Below, one piece after another: positions 15,371 to 23,048 of a DNA stretch of 23,048 nucleotides (position 1 is the first letter of the stretch; each line of letters opens with the position of its first letter). Below the pieces are notes generated by a model. That model searched no databases and had not been told where the DNA came from. It worked only from the letters and a program-made list of their open reading frames with translations. Position numbers and translations under genes: made by a program. Source of the stretch: DATLBY01 sp035526665 (GTDB lineage Bacteria > Acidobacteriota > Terriglobia > Bryobacterales > Bryobacteraceae); contig DATLBY010000498.1 of NCBI GenBank assembly GCA_035526665.1, positions 1-23,048 on the forward strand, written 5' to 3'.

Positions 15371-16612
15371 CTATTCGTACCGGAGCGCGTCGATCGGATT
15401 GATACGGGAGGCCTTAAACGCAGGGTAAATTCCGAAGACGACACCTACTAATACCGATACTCCGAACGCGATGATAACGGAGCTGGTAGTTACAATTGTC
15501 TTCCATTCAGCCGTCTGTGCAATCAGCCAGGAAAGGAAAAACCCAAAGCCGATTCCCAGGATCCCTCCGCCGATGGAAATGAGGGCCGATTCCGTGAGAA
15601 ACTGGCGCAGAATATCCAGGCGGCGGGCGCCGGTAGCGCGCCGTACACCAATCTCGCGCGTTCTCTCCATGACCGTGGCCAGGACGATGTTCATGATCCC
15701 TATCCCGCCGACCAAGAGGGAAATAGCCGCGATCGCTACCATCACGTAGGTGAAAATCGTCTGTGTCCGCTGCTGCTGCGCCAGGAGTGCGGCAGGGATA
15801 GTAACCCCGAAATCCGCGGTGTTGTTGTGCGTGGAGTTCAGGATGGCGTTAACCACCTTGGCCGCTTCAATGCTATCGGCGCCCGGCTTCAACCGGATAT
15901 CGATGCCATCCAATTCGTCTTTCAGGTACGACGACATATCCCAGAAGCGGTATTGAAAGGTGTTAAACGGGATGTAGACCACGTTGTTGACGTCCTGCAT
16001 CTCCCCGCCTTTACTCTCTCCGCCCGCCCTTACCTGCTCATTCAGCACGCCGATTACTTCCAGCCACGTGTCGTTCACCTTGATATATTTGCCGGTCGCC
16101 GGACCATACCCCAACAGCTCGACCTTGGATGTAGATCCCATCACGCATACCGGCGCGCTTCTTGCCTCATCCTGATCGTCAAAAAATCGCCCCTCTCGCA
16201 GATCCAGATTGTGGATCGTGGGGAAGGTGCGGGCCACGCCGTAGAGCTGCGGAACTTTTCGAGTCGGTTTCGGCAGAACCTTCGCCGGGCGGAGGACCTT
16301 GCGCGGAGATACGATTTCCAGCGCATCTATGTTGGCTTTCAGGATGCGAACGTCGCGTTCGTTGAGACCTTGCGAGGACCGGCGGCGCTCCTGCAGTTCC
16401 TGATCGTTGCTGGCCGGATGGGAATCGATCAGCACATTGCGAACGCCTAGCTTCTCAATAAAACTCAGGGATTCCTCGCGCGCGCCCGCCCCAATGGCAA
16501 GCATCCCGATGACACTGCCTACGCCGAAGACAATGCCGAGCGCGGTCAGCAGCGTTCGCGTCTTCTGAGCCCGCAAGTTGTCCGCTGCGTGGACCAGATC
16601 GGAGACAATCAT
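15371..16612 (-). CDS. MacB/FtsX-type ABC transporter permease without ATPase domain
   Basis: 413 aa. The N-terminal cytoplasmic helix and first membrane segment (RTLLTALGIVFGVGSVIGML) lead into a large periplasmic MacB_PCD domain. Three C-terminal membrane segments (YVMVAIAAISLLVGGIGIMN; LISIGGGILGIGFGFFLSWL; VIIAFGVSVLVGVVFGIYPA) flank the MERTREIGVRRATGARRLDI coupling loop, and the protein ends INPIDALRYE as usual in this family. Such permeases work as dimers with an ABC ATPase and a HlyD/MacA adaptor to export substrates or drive mechanotransmission. The start overlaps the stop of the third adaptor gene by 4 bp. MacB proper has a fused ATPase; here it must come from another locus. Substrate unknown. 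Confidence 0.93.
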   Translation of the reverse strand: MIVSDLVHAADNLRAQKTRTLLTALGIVFGVGSVIGMLAIGAGAREESLSFIEKLGVRNVLIDSHPASNDQELQERRRSSQGLNERDVRILKANIDALEIVSPRKVLRPAKVLPKPTRKVPQLYGVARTFPTIHNLDLREGRFFDDQDEARSAPVCVMGSTSKVELLGYGPATGKYIKVNDTWLEVIGVLNEQVRAGGESKGGEMQDVNNVVYIPFNTFQYRFWDMSSYLKDELDGIDIRLKPGADSIEAAKVVNAILNSTHNNTADFGVTIPAALLAQQQRTQTIFTYVMVAIAAISLLVGGIGIMNIVLATVMERTREIGVRRATGARRLDILRQFLTESALISIGGGILGIGFGFFLSWLIAQTAEWKTIVTTSSVIIAFGVSVLVGVVFGIYPAFKASRINPIDALRYE

Positions 16613-17892
16613 CGCTGGATTGCCTGTATGGCTCCGCCCGAGCTCGACGCGGACTTATTGGACTGCTCGGGGTTGGCCAGGGCGACCAATTGCCCTTCCA
16701 TGAGACCCTCCACGACGACACTGCTCTCGCTGCGGCGGACTAGTTTTACGTCTTTGCGCGTGTAGGCTCCGCTGGCATGGATATAGACGAACTTGCGATT
16801 ATCCGCTTCAAAAAGCGCCTGCGCGGGGAGCCAGAGGACGGACTTCATCAGATCCGTGGTGATCAGTAACTGCACGCTCATGCCGGGCCGGAGCTCAAGC
16901 GCAGGATTCTCCACGGAAATCTTTGTATCGAAGTGGCGATCCCAGGGAGGCCCGGTAGTGCCCCCGATGTTTTTCAGTTTGCCCGTAAATTTCTTGCCGG
17001 GAAGGGCGACCACGCTAATGGCGGTCAACTGCCCAACGCTCAGGTGCCCGCGATCCAGTTCTCCAATGCGCGCAGTCACTTCCCAATTCTTCAAATCCGG
17101 AATCTGCGCAACTCCCATACCGGCGCGCACCGTGTCCCCCACTTGCAACACCGGCAGGTAGCTACCCCAACGGAAATTACCATCGTTGTTCTGCTGGCGG
17201 GCAACGTAGCCTGTAGTCTTTGCTTTCAACGTCATGGAATCGATATTCCGCTGGGCGGTCTGCGCGGCGACTTTTGCCTTAGAGCGTGCCGCTTCCTGGA
17301 TTGCGATACCGGCGTGGGCAGCCGCGATCCGTTCATTCAGATCCTTTTCGAGCTGTCGCACTTTGTCGGCGGCGGCTGCCACCGCCAGCTCGTTTTGCCT
17401 CGCTGTGATGCGCGGCATCAGTTCATTCCTGCGAGCCTCCAGTTCCGCCACTTTCAGATCCTTGCGCGCCTGAAGAAGCGCCAGCCGGGCCTCCTCCTCC
17501 TTGGCTTCGCTTTCGGCCGTGGCCTGTGTCACCTGCTGTTCCGCTTCCGCCAGATCGGCCTCTGCTTCCCGGAGCTTAAACTCCTGCTCAGTGGTGTCAA
17601 ACTGCGCCACGATATCGCCTTCCTTCACCAGTTCGCCGGATTCACGCAGTTGTCTGATCGCCAGCGCACCGCCACCTGTCATGGGCGCGGAAAGCATTTC
17701 CGAGTTGCCGCCCTGCAGATCTCCTTTCGCCGCTATGGTGAACGCCACATCGCCGCGCTTCACCGCGATGCTCGGAATGGAGACCGTCTTGCTGCCTGTG
17801 ATCTTTTCATAAAGACGCCCGCTCCCCCAGGCGCCCAACCCGAGCGTGAGCAAGCCTGCCAGAGCCAGCAGCCATACAAAGACCCTTCTCAT
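16609..17892 (-). CDS. HlyD/MacA-type periplasmic adaptor, third in operon
   Basis: 427 aa. An N-terminal membrane anchor (VFVWLLALAGLLTLGLGAWG) is followed by a first lipoyl half (KGDVAFTIAAKGDLQGG), a long coiled coil (about 115-225, rich in A/E/K/R), the second lipoyl half (MTLKAKTTGYVARQ, VRAGMGVAQIPDL) and beta-barrel strands (VTARIGELDRGHLSVGQ, LRPGMSVQLLITTD). It bridges the inner-membrane permease to an outer-membrane channel. It overlaps the upstream adaptor and downstream permease genes by 4 bp each. Of the three adaptors it lies directly beside the permease and is the likeliest immediate partner. Confidence 0.92.
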   Translation of the reverse strand: MRRVFVWLLALAGLLTLGLGAWGSGRLYEKITGSKTVSIPSIAVKRGDVAFTIAAKGDLQGGNSEMLSAPMTGGGALAIRQLRESGELVKEGDIVAQFDTTEQEFKLREAEADLAEAEQQVTQATAESEAKEEEARLALLQARKDLKVAELEARRNELMPRITARQNELAVAAAADKVRQLEKDLNERIAAAHAGIAIQEAARSKAKVAAQTAQRNIDSMTLKAKTTGYVARQQNNDGNFRWGSYLPVLQVGDTVRAGMGVAQIPDLKNWEVTARIGELDRGHLSVGQLTAISVVALPGKKFTGKLKNIGGTTGPPWDRHFDTKISVENPALELRPGMSVQLLITTDLMKSVLWLPAQALFEADNRKFVYIHASGAYTRKDVKLVRRSESSVVVEGLMEGQLVALANPEQSNKSASSSGGAIQAIQR

Positions 17893-19124
17893 TTCTTCTT
17901 CTCTTTCTCAGGCTCAACCAGCGCAACTGTGGCGCCCGGCGAGATTCCCTTCACGGCGACCTCGTCAGGGTTTCGCGCCAGGACTTCGACCTCGACGGCT
18001 TTGTACGTGCCGTTAACAGCCAGATACACCACCGGTTTGCCGGCACGGGTGAACAGCGCCTGAGCCGGCACGCTCATGGTGTCCGGGATCTTGTTCACCA
18101 CAATATCCATGCGTCCGTTCATGCTGGGCCGCAGGCGCGGGTCGATCTGCCGCAATTTCCCGAACGCCCGGAAAGTTCGGGTAGGCGGCCATTCCCACGA
18201 CATCACCGTCATAGGTGATAACTGCTCCAACGCGGCCGGCAACGTCAGTTCGGGCAGGGAATCGATGCGCACCATGGCAGCTTGGCCGAGAGTGAGCTTG
18301 CCCCGGTCGATCTCCTCGACCTTTCCTTCCATTTCGAGCGTCTGGAAATCCGGAATCTCGGCCAAGGCTCCTCCCGGCCACGCCTGGTCGCCTACTTTGA
18401 ACGGTTTTGCGTTCATCCAGCCCTGCGAGTAATTGGGAAGGAAGTTCAACACGCCGGCAATGGACGCCTTCAGCTCCATTTGGGACAGCCGGTAGCGAGT
18501 GAGTTCCAGCTCATCTTTGGCCTTCTCCTGCGCCCGCGTAAGAGAAGCGATTTTGGCGGTGGACGATGTTGCATTCAGGCCCACATTGGCCTGCTGCACC
18601 GAGTGCTTCTTCTCTGCCAGCCCCAGGTCCACTATGCTGTCTTCGGCCTGCAGCTTGCTGACAATCTCCTGCTTGGAGACTTCCAGCTTGGCGCGCTCCA
18701 CCTGATATTCCGTGCCTGCCAGGTCCAACTTGTCCTGTTCGGCTGTGATGTGGGCTTGTGCCACGGCTTGATCCAGGGCTGCTTGAGCCTGCTGGAGGGC
18801 AGCCTCCTTCTCCTTCTCCTGCTGCTTGGCGCTGCTGGGGTCAAATCGCACGATAGGGTCGCCCGGCTTTATCGGTCCGCCCTGCGGCGCCAGCCATACG
18901 ATCCGCAGCTCCGGTACGTTTACCGGCGCTGTCACCTGCACCGATCGGCGCGCCTTCAGCTCCCCACGGCACCGCACCAGCACCATAAACTCCCCTTTGC
19001 GGGCCGCGCCTGTGGGCAGCTTCTCGACCGTACGCGCACTGCGAACGCGGCTCACGCCAAGCGCGGATAGAGCGGCTACCACGGCAAATGCCAGTACCCA
19101 GGCAATTCTCCGTTTACGCTTCAT
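17889..19124 (-). CDS. HlyD/MacA-type periplasmic adaptor, second in operon
   Basis: 411 aa. Signal-anchor RIAWVLAFAVVAALSALGVS, a lipoyl half (KGEFMVLVRCRGELKARRSV), an Ala/Gln/Lys-rich coiled coil (about 105-215), the returning lipoyl half (MELKASIAGVLNFLPNYSQG) and barrel strands (MEGKVEEIDRGKLTLGQAAM, LRPSMNGRMDIVVNKIPDTM). The EIDRGKLTLGQ segment resembles ELDRGHLSVGQ of the third adaptor, showing common descent, but coils and ends differ. The lysine-rich tail is EPEKEKKK. Four-base overlaps at both ends (ATGA) imply coupled translation. Confidence 0.92.
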   Translation of the reverse strand: MKRKRRIAWVLAFAVVAALSALGVSRVRSARTVEKLPTGAARKGEFMVLVRCRGELKARRSVQVTAPVNVPELRIVWLAPQGGPIKPGDPIVRFDPSSAKQQEKEKEAALQQAQAALDQAVAQAHITAEQDKLDLAGTEYQVERAKLEVSKQEIVSKLQAEDSIVDLGLAEKKHSVQQANVGLNATSSTAKIASLTRAQEKAKDELELTRYRLSQMELKASIAGVLNFLPNYSQGWMNAKPFKVGDQAWPGGALAEIPDFQTLEMEGKVEEIDRGKLTLGQAAMVRIDSLPELTLPAALEQLSPMTVMSWEWPPTRTFRAFGKLRQIDPRLRPSMNGRMDIVVNKIPDTMSVPAQALFTRAGKPVVYLAVNGTYKAVEVEVLARNPDEVAVKGISPGATVALVEPEKEKKK

Positions 19125-20197
19125 GGTTTGCGCTCCGCGATTGCAGCCGCCTCCAGGTCGACAATAACGGCGGCTGATAGGTCTGGCAAAAGTCTGGGAT
19201 CCAGAGCTTCCAAACGGAACCGGGCGGTAAAGTTCTTGATCGGACTCCCCAGTGCACTGGTGGCGACCGGGCTGGCGGAATCAAAGTGCGCTTTGAATAC
19301 CGCATCAGGGTAGGCGTCGAGATATACCGTCGCGGTCGTTTCTTTCCCGAGTACGGCCGTATCAGGCTCACCAATGAGGGTCCGCACCCGCATCTGGGTC
19401 GGATTGAATATTTTCATCAGCGACTGCCCTGACCAAAGCTGATCTCCCTCCTGCGCATTTCCCATGGATCCGCCCCGCCAGATATTTTCGAGTGCGACCA
19501 TCCCGTCCAGGGGGGCCTTCAGGACCATCCGCTCGGAGTTGGTTTCGGATCGCTGCAGCGCCACCTGCTGGCGTTGCGCTTGCAATTTCAGGATTTTCAG
19601 ACCGGCCGATTCCGCCTCTGATCGCAAGCGGTCGATCTTCTGAAGGGCTGCCACACGCAAGCGAGCGTTTTCCGCGGTCACTTCGTTCTTGAGACGGTCT
19701 ATCTCACTGAGGACCGGACCCTTCTTTAGCTGAATCTCAGCTTTGGCCAGATCGGCTTCAGCCTGCTTCACGTCGGCGGAGCGCTTTTCAGCTTCGCTCT
19801 TGTTTTGGGCCTCCTTCTGCTTCACCTGCTGGGAAAGGTCCTCGAATTTGGCTTTCGCTTCCCTGGCTGCGTCGATTTGTTGGGTGCGGTCGAACTCGGC
19901 GAGGACATCGCCCTTCTTGACGCGTGTCCCGTTAGGCGCCAACTTTACAAGAGTCATGCGAGCGTTCTGCCCGGGCTGAAGACCGGCGATCTGCGGCACT
20001 TGTATGGTGGAGGCGTAGACAGCTTCAATCGTGCCCGTGGCCCGGACCTGCCGGGTTCCACGGGTACTCGGGGCTTGTTTGGCAGCGGGTTCTACTTCGA
20101 CCTTGGCGATTGCTGCGGACGAGCCGCACCCTGTCGCCATGACCACATCCAGAGCAAGAGCGAACACAAGAATGCCTTGCGCGGGCCTGTCGAACAT
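19121..20197 (-). CDS. HlyD-type adaptor lipoprotein, first in operon
   Basis: 358 aa. The hydrophobic N-terminus ends in a lipobox-like ATGC (C24), so this adaptor is probably lipid-anchored, unlike the next two. A lipoyl half (VRATGTIEAVYASTIQVPQI) is followed by a coiled coil (about 105-215; REAKAKFEDLSQQVKQKEAQ and on), the return strand (MVLKAPLDGMVALENIW) and barrel strands (RVRTLIGEPDTAVLGKETTA). ATG 20197 is taken; GTG 20203 in frame is also possible, and both sit behind the AAAGGAG at 20208-20214. It heads the coupled operon and overlaps the second adaptor by 4 bp. The 175-bp stretch upstream must hold the promoter, but I see no convincing boxes. Confidence 0.9.
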   Translation of the reverse strand: MFDRPAQGILVFALALDVVMATGCGSSAAIAKVEVEPAAKQAPSTRGTRQVRATGTIEAVYASTIQVPQIAGLQPGQNARMTLVKLAPNGTRVKKGDVLAEFDRTQQIDAAREAKAKFEDLSQQVKQKEAQNKSEAEKRSADVKQAEADLAKAEIQLKKGPVLSEIDRLKNEVTAENARLRVAALQKIDRLRSEAESAGLKILKLQAQRQQVALQRSETNSERMVLKAPLDGMVALENIWRGGSMGNAQEGDQLWSGQSLMKIFNPTQMRVRTLIGEPDTAVLGKETTATVYLDAYPDAVFKAHFDSASPVATSALGSPIKNFTARFRLEALDPRLLPDLSAAVIVDLEAAAIAERKP

Positions 20198-20207
20198 AGG
20201 CACTGCT

Positions 20208-20214
20208 CTCCTTT
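20208..20214 (-). promoter_or_regulatory. Strong ribosome binding site of the adaptor operon
   Basis: On the minus strand AAAGGAG lies 4 bp before GTG 20203 and 10 bp before ATG 20197. It is the only clear Shine-Dalgarno among the four overlapping transport genes, which fits re-initiation at the ATGA junctions downstream. Confidence 0.6.
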
Positions 20215-20378
20215 AAGTCTTAGACACCCGAAACAACGAAAAGTCGCGTTTTGGGCCCAGACTTGGACTCACACGGAGCACCTGAAACCAGGAAAGACGA
20301 TGCAAGCTCTCAATTCGTGTACAAGAGCCGAAAAAAGATTTTCAGCAGGTCGAGTTTTGTTAGATTGGTTACTAGCCC

Positions 20379-21551
20379 TTACCGGAAAACCCCGGTGTGA
20401 CCCAGCGAATATCGGCCCGGCTGCGGGTATACGCAGAGGCCATGGGGACCTTTACCAACAGGAATTCTAGCGATCAAGTGGCCGTCGTGAGTGTCGAAGG
20501 CATAGACTTCTTTGCTGTAGCGGCCTGCCAGCCAAAGTACCTTCCCGTCAGCCGAGACGCCGCCCATGTCGGGACTTCCTTTACCAGGGATTTTCCATTT
20601 TGCGGTCTGCTGCCGGGTTGCCAGATCAATAACCGATACGCTGCCCTCACCACGATTCGAGACGTACAGAACCTTCGAGTCGCGGCTCACGTACAGACCA
20701 TGAGCTCCGATCCCGGTCGGCACAAAGCCGATGCGGGCGAACTTATCCGGGTCAATCAGATAAACCCCGTTCGCCATCATGTCGGCCACGTAAAACACCG
20801 ACCCGTCGGGAGACGTCTTTACGTCCTGCGGCATCCCGCCGGGCTCCATTTTGAGCGTTCCTAATACCCTCCGTTCCGCGATGTCGAACTTGACGAGGTC
20901 GGAAGTGAACTCGCAGCTCGCAATCGCGTAGCGGCCATTCGCGGAGAAGTCCATGTGGTCCACTCCGCGACAGGGAACCGGCAGCGAATACAACAGTTTC
21001 ATGGTATGGGGATCCCGGAAATCCAGACGCTTTTCGCGCTCTGCCACAATGATCGCGAACTTTCCATCGGGAGTGAAATACATGTTGTAGGGATCCTTCA
21101 CGGGAAACGTCCGGCCCTTTCGGCCGGTGGCCGGATCCAACTGCGTGACGCTGTCGCCTAGATCGTTAAGGACCCAGAGCATTTTCAGGTCATAGGACGG
21201 AACCACATGCTGTGGCTGCCGGCCCACCTTGAATGTGTCAATCACTTTGTAGGTAGCGGGATCGATCACCGATACGGTATTACTCCCGCTGTTGGGAACG
21301 TAGACGCGCGGCGGAAATCCCTTCACCGCCGGACTGAGCATCCCCGCATGATCGGCTGCGTAGATATCGGCTCGATCTGCCGCATCCGGCATACCCGGGA
21401 GCGGATCCGCGTGTGTAATGTTGTTAACGGTCGCTGGGCCAGACTCCGGGTTGCCACGCGAGGAACACCCGGACATGCCCATGGAAAATAGAAGGACAGC
21501 GGCGAGATAGGCTGACGCTGAAATTGGAAGGAACTCGTTTGCAGTAGGCAC
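20379..21551 (-). CDS. YncE-like beta-propeller lipoprotein
   Basis: 390 aa. A hydrophobic leader ends in a lipobox MSGC (C29). The mature part has repeated blades of the YncE/40-residue YVTN type: VYVPNSGSNTVSVIDPATYK, DLGDSVTQLDPATGRKGRTF, SDLVKFDIAERRVLGTLKME, VYLIDPDKFARIGFVPTGIG, LYVSNRGEGSVSVIDLATRQ, EVYAFDTHDGHLIARIPVGK. It ends PQPGRYSLGHTGVFR, a form known from this group. Such proteins are periplasmic or surface binding scaffolds; ligand unknown. GTG 21551 is the only start giving a full leader, but no ribosome site is clear. It precedes the adaptor operon on the same strand (175-bp gap), probably as a separate unit. Confidence 0.88.
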   Translation of the reverse strand: MPTANEFLPISASAYLAAVLLFSMGMSGCSSRGNPESGPATVNNITHADPLPGMPDAADRADIYAADHAGMLSPAVKGFPPRVYVPNSGSNTVSVIDPATYKVIDTFKVGRQPQHVVPSYDLKMLWVLNDLGDSVTQLDPATGRKGRTFPVKDPYNMYFTPDGKFAIIVAEREKRLDFRDPHTMKLLYSLPVPCRGVDHMDFSANGRYAIASCEFTSDLVKFDIAERRVLGTLKMEPGGMPQDVKTSPDGSVFYVADMMANGVYLIDPDKFARIGFVPTGIGAHGLYVSRDSKVLYVSNRGEGSVSVIDLATRQQTAKWKIPGKGSPDMGGVSADGKVLWLAGRYSKEVYAFDTHDGHLIARIPVGKGPHGLCVYPQPGRYSLGHTGVFR

Positions 21552-21654
21552 TAGTGGACGTTTTCTTGGATTGCCCGATGGGACACATTAGCATTGTAGC
21601 TTTCTGCTAATTACGACTTGCGTTCCTGCCGGAATTTCAAGTAGCATAGCCGCG

Positions 21655-22278
21655 ATGCAACGACTTGCTTGTCTAACGCTCCTCACCGTGACTGCGCTCT
21701 GCGCGGCCGACAAAGGTTTTATTTCACTGTTCAATGGGAAGGACCTCACCGGATGGAAGGTAAATGAGAATCAGGAGACTTTCTCGGTGCAGGATGGCGC
21801 CATCGTCGCCCACGGCCAGCGAAGCCACTGCTTCTACGTCGGTGATGTGGGCAATCACACTTTCAAAAACTTTCACTTGAAGGCCGACGTGATGACTCTG
21901 CCGGGTTCGAATGGCGGAATCTACTTCGCTACCGAGTATCAGGACAAAAGCTGGCCGGTGAAAGGCTTCGAGGCTCAGGTGAACAATACGTTCAAGGGCG
22001 ATCACCGCAAGACGGCAAGTCTTTACCAGGTGCAGGACAACGAAACCGAGGTGGCGGCCGACAACAAGTGGTTTACCGAAGAGATCATCGTAAACGGCAG
22101 GAATGTCACTATCAAGGTGGACGGCAAGGACATTGTGAAATGGACAGAGCCTGCCGATTGGCAAGGAACTAAAGAGTTTCCCGGCCGCCGCATCAGTCCG
22201 GGCACCATCGCGCTGCAGGGGCACGATAAGAACAGCACAGTGTACTACAAGAACATTCGCATCAAGCTGCTGAAGTAG
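21655..22278 (+). CDS. Secreted DUF1080 (3-keto-disaccharide hydrolase-like) protein
   Basis: 207 aa. The signal peptide MQRLACLTLLTVTALCAA precedes one concanavalin-like beta-sandwich: FISLFNGKDLTGWKVNENQE, VQDGAIVAHGQRSHCFYVGD, FHLKADVMTLPGSNGGIYFA, a GFEAQVNN segment and closing GTIALQGHDKNSTVYYKNIR. This is the DUF1080 fold, for which 3-keto-glycoside hydrolysis has been described in some members; that activity is not shown here. The gene is transcribed divergently from the propeller gene across about 100 bp with weak promoter-like boxes (TTGCGT, 18 bp, TAGCAT ending about 7 bp before the ATG), and ends 14 bp from the convergent permease gene. Confidence 0.93.
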   Translation: MQRLACLTLLTVTALCAADKGFISLFNGKDLTGWKVNENQETFSVQDGAIVAHGQRSHCFYVGDVGNHTFKNFHLKADVMTLPGSNGGIYFATEYQDKSWPVKGFEAQVNNTFKGDHRKTASLYQVQDNETEVAADNKWFTEEIIVNGRNVTIKVDGKDIVKWTEPADWQGTKEFPGRRISPGTIALQGHDKNSTVYYKNIRIKLLK

Positions 22279-22292
22279 CCGGCGGGCTGCAC

Positions 22293-23048
22293 TTACCGCT
22301 TGAAGAAGAGCGACAGGGCCATGCCGAAACCGATGATGATCACGATTCTCCGGACGGCCGATCGGCCCAGCCGCCGCGCCACGCCCGCGCCTCCATAGCC
22401 GCCGGCGATGGCTCCGATAGCCATGACGAGCACATCGGGCCAAAACACCATCTTTGCCAGCATGAAATAGAGCGCTGCGACACCATTAATACAGAGCGCA
22501 AAAAAGTTCTTCCAGCCGTTCATCTGATGGATGTCCGTGAGCCCTAGCACGCTCAATGCCGCCAGCATCAGGATCCCGATGCCTGCTCCGAAGTATCCGC
22601 CGTATAGGGCCACCAGCAACTGAAAGAGCATTGCTCCTGCCAGCCAGCGCCCGGAATGGTGCTCCGCCGAACCCAGTCTCTTCAGGAGATTCTGCACCGG
22701 CTGTTGTGCCGTAAAGAGCAGAGTGGCAAATAGGATCAAAAACGGCACGAGCCGGTCGAAGGTTTCGGTAGGGGTCAACCGCAGCAGCAGAGCGCCTATC
22801 AATCCGCCGATAAGACTCGGGGCCACCAGCGCCAACATGCGGGAGTCGGATCCCCGCAGTTCGCGCCGGTAGCCCCACATCGCTCCCAATGAGCCGGGCC
22901 AGATGGCCACGGTGCTAGTGGCATTCGCCGTCACTGACGGCAGCCCAAGCCAGATGAGAGTTGGAAAAGTGATCAACGTGCCTCCTCCGGCCACCGAATT
23001 CATGGCTCCTGCCACGAAGGCAGCGGCAAATGTCACACCCAGGTGGAG
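22293..23048 (-). CDS. TauE/SafE family membrane permease (partial, 5' end beyond window)
   Basis: At least 251 residues are visible; the frame stays open to the edge, and the usual first helix is only partly present, so the start is probably outside (GTG 23036 is an internal option). Typical features are AGAMNSVAGGGTLITFPTLI, with the family's N-terminal N..AGGG motif, the repeated half-motif GGYFGAGIGILMLAALSVLG, and about seven to eight hydrophobic helices ending in SLFFKR. Members move sulfonates, sulfite or other organic anions across the inner membrane; substrate here unknown. Confidence 0.9.
   Translation of the reverse strand, partial: LHLGVTFAAAFVAGAMNSVAGGGTLITFPTLIWLGLPSVTANATSTVAIWPGSLGAMWGYRRELRGSDSRMLALVAPSLIGGLIGALLLRLTPTETFDRLVPFLILFATLLFTAQQPVQNLLKRLGSAEHHSGRWLAGAMLFQLLVALYGGYFGAGIGILMLAALSVLGLTDIHQMNGWKNFFALCINGVAALYFMLAKMVFWPDVLVMAIGAIAGGYGGAGVARRLGRSAVRRIVIIIGFGMALSLFFKR

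Noticed and set aside
16933..18063. Long plus-strand open frame (376 codons)
   Set aside because: It lies opposite two clearly recognisable HlyD adaptor genes, and its translation shows no domain; a shadow of biased codon use.
18282..19070. Plus-strand frame of 262 codons
   Set aside because: Leucine-rich low-complexity shadow of the coiled coil of the second adaptor.
1..23048. CRISPR array or known defence island
   Set aside because: No regularly spaced repeats and no Cas, restriction or toxin-antitoxin genes that I can recognise.

Overview
The window reads as bacterial chromosome of fairly high GC. The gene mix (DUF885 peptidase-like protein, DUF1080 glycosidase-like protein, YncE-type propeller lipoprotein, chains of HlyD adaptors with a MacB-type permease, an ISNCY-type transposase remnant) suggests an Acidobacteriota member, perhaps near Solibacter/Bryobacter. 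That placement is inferred from gene content; no marker gene is present.

Left part (1 to about 10,615): the right-hand end of an integrated conjugative or mobilizable element, with a decayed left flank. The flank holds a partial ORF at the window edge, a small gene that looks frameshifted, a degraded IS remnant (about 492-1504; its transposase has lost its N-terminus and a central block) and a 354-aa protein with a duplicated domain plus zinc-ribbon cysteines. A sigma70-like promoter overlooking an 18-bp perfect palindrome then opens a compact, one-direction cluster: a 45-aa acidic ORF, an ArdC-type antirestriction/metallopeptidase protein with a KfrB-like tail, a TraG/VirD4 coupling protein, an SSB, a TraF-type signal peptidase, a TraB-type membrane protein, two small excisionase-like helix-turn-helix proteins and a tyrosine recombinase. 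Most junctions overlap or are a few bases apart. The recombinase ends 52 bp from the 3' end of a minus-strand tRNA-Thr(CGT), the usual picture of integration at a tRNA 3' end. No relaxase and no pilus/ATPase (Trb/VirB) genes are visible, so the element is either truncated or extends left of the window.

Right part (10,616 to the end): resident chromosome. After the tRNA come, on the minus strand, a TPR protein with a CcbP-like N-terminal domain, a secreted DUF885 protein, a CHASE3 histidine kinase and a tightly coupled operon of three different HlyD/MacA-type adaptors followed by one FtsX/MacB-type permease. The four transport genes overlap by 4 bp each (ATGA); the kinase and the DUF885 gene follow after 37 and 28 bp, so all six may form one transcript. 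Neither an ABC ATPase nor a response regulator is encoded nearby. Upstream on the same strand is a YncE-like beta-propeller lipoprotein; divergent from it is a secreted DUF1080 protein, and a partial TauE/SafE permease runs off the right edge.

Two regions deserve most attention: the three-adaptor/one-permease operon with its kinase, and the element's coding block with its regulatory palindrome and its unusual duplicated-domain zinc-ribbon gene.
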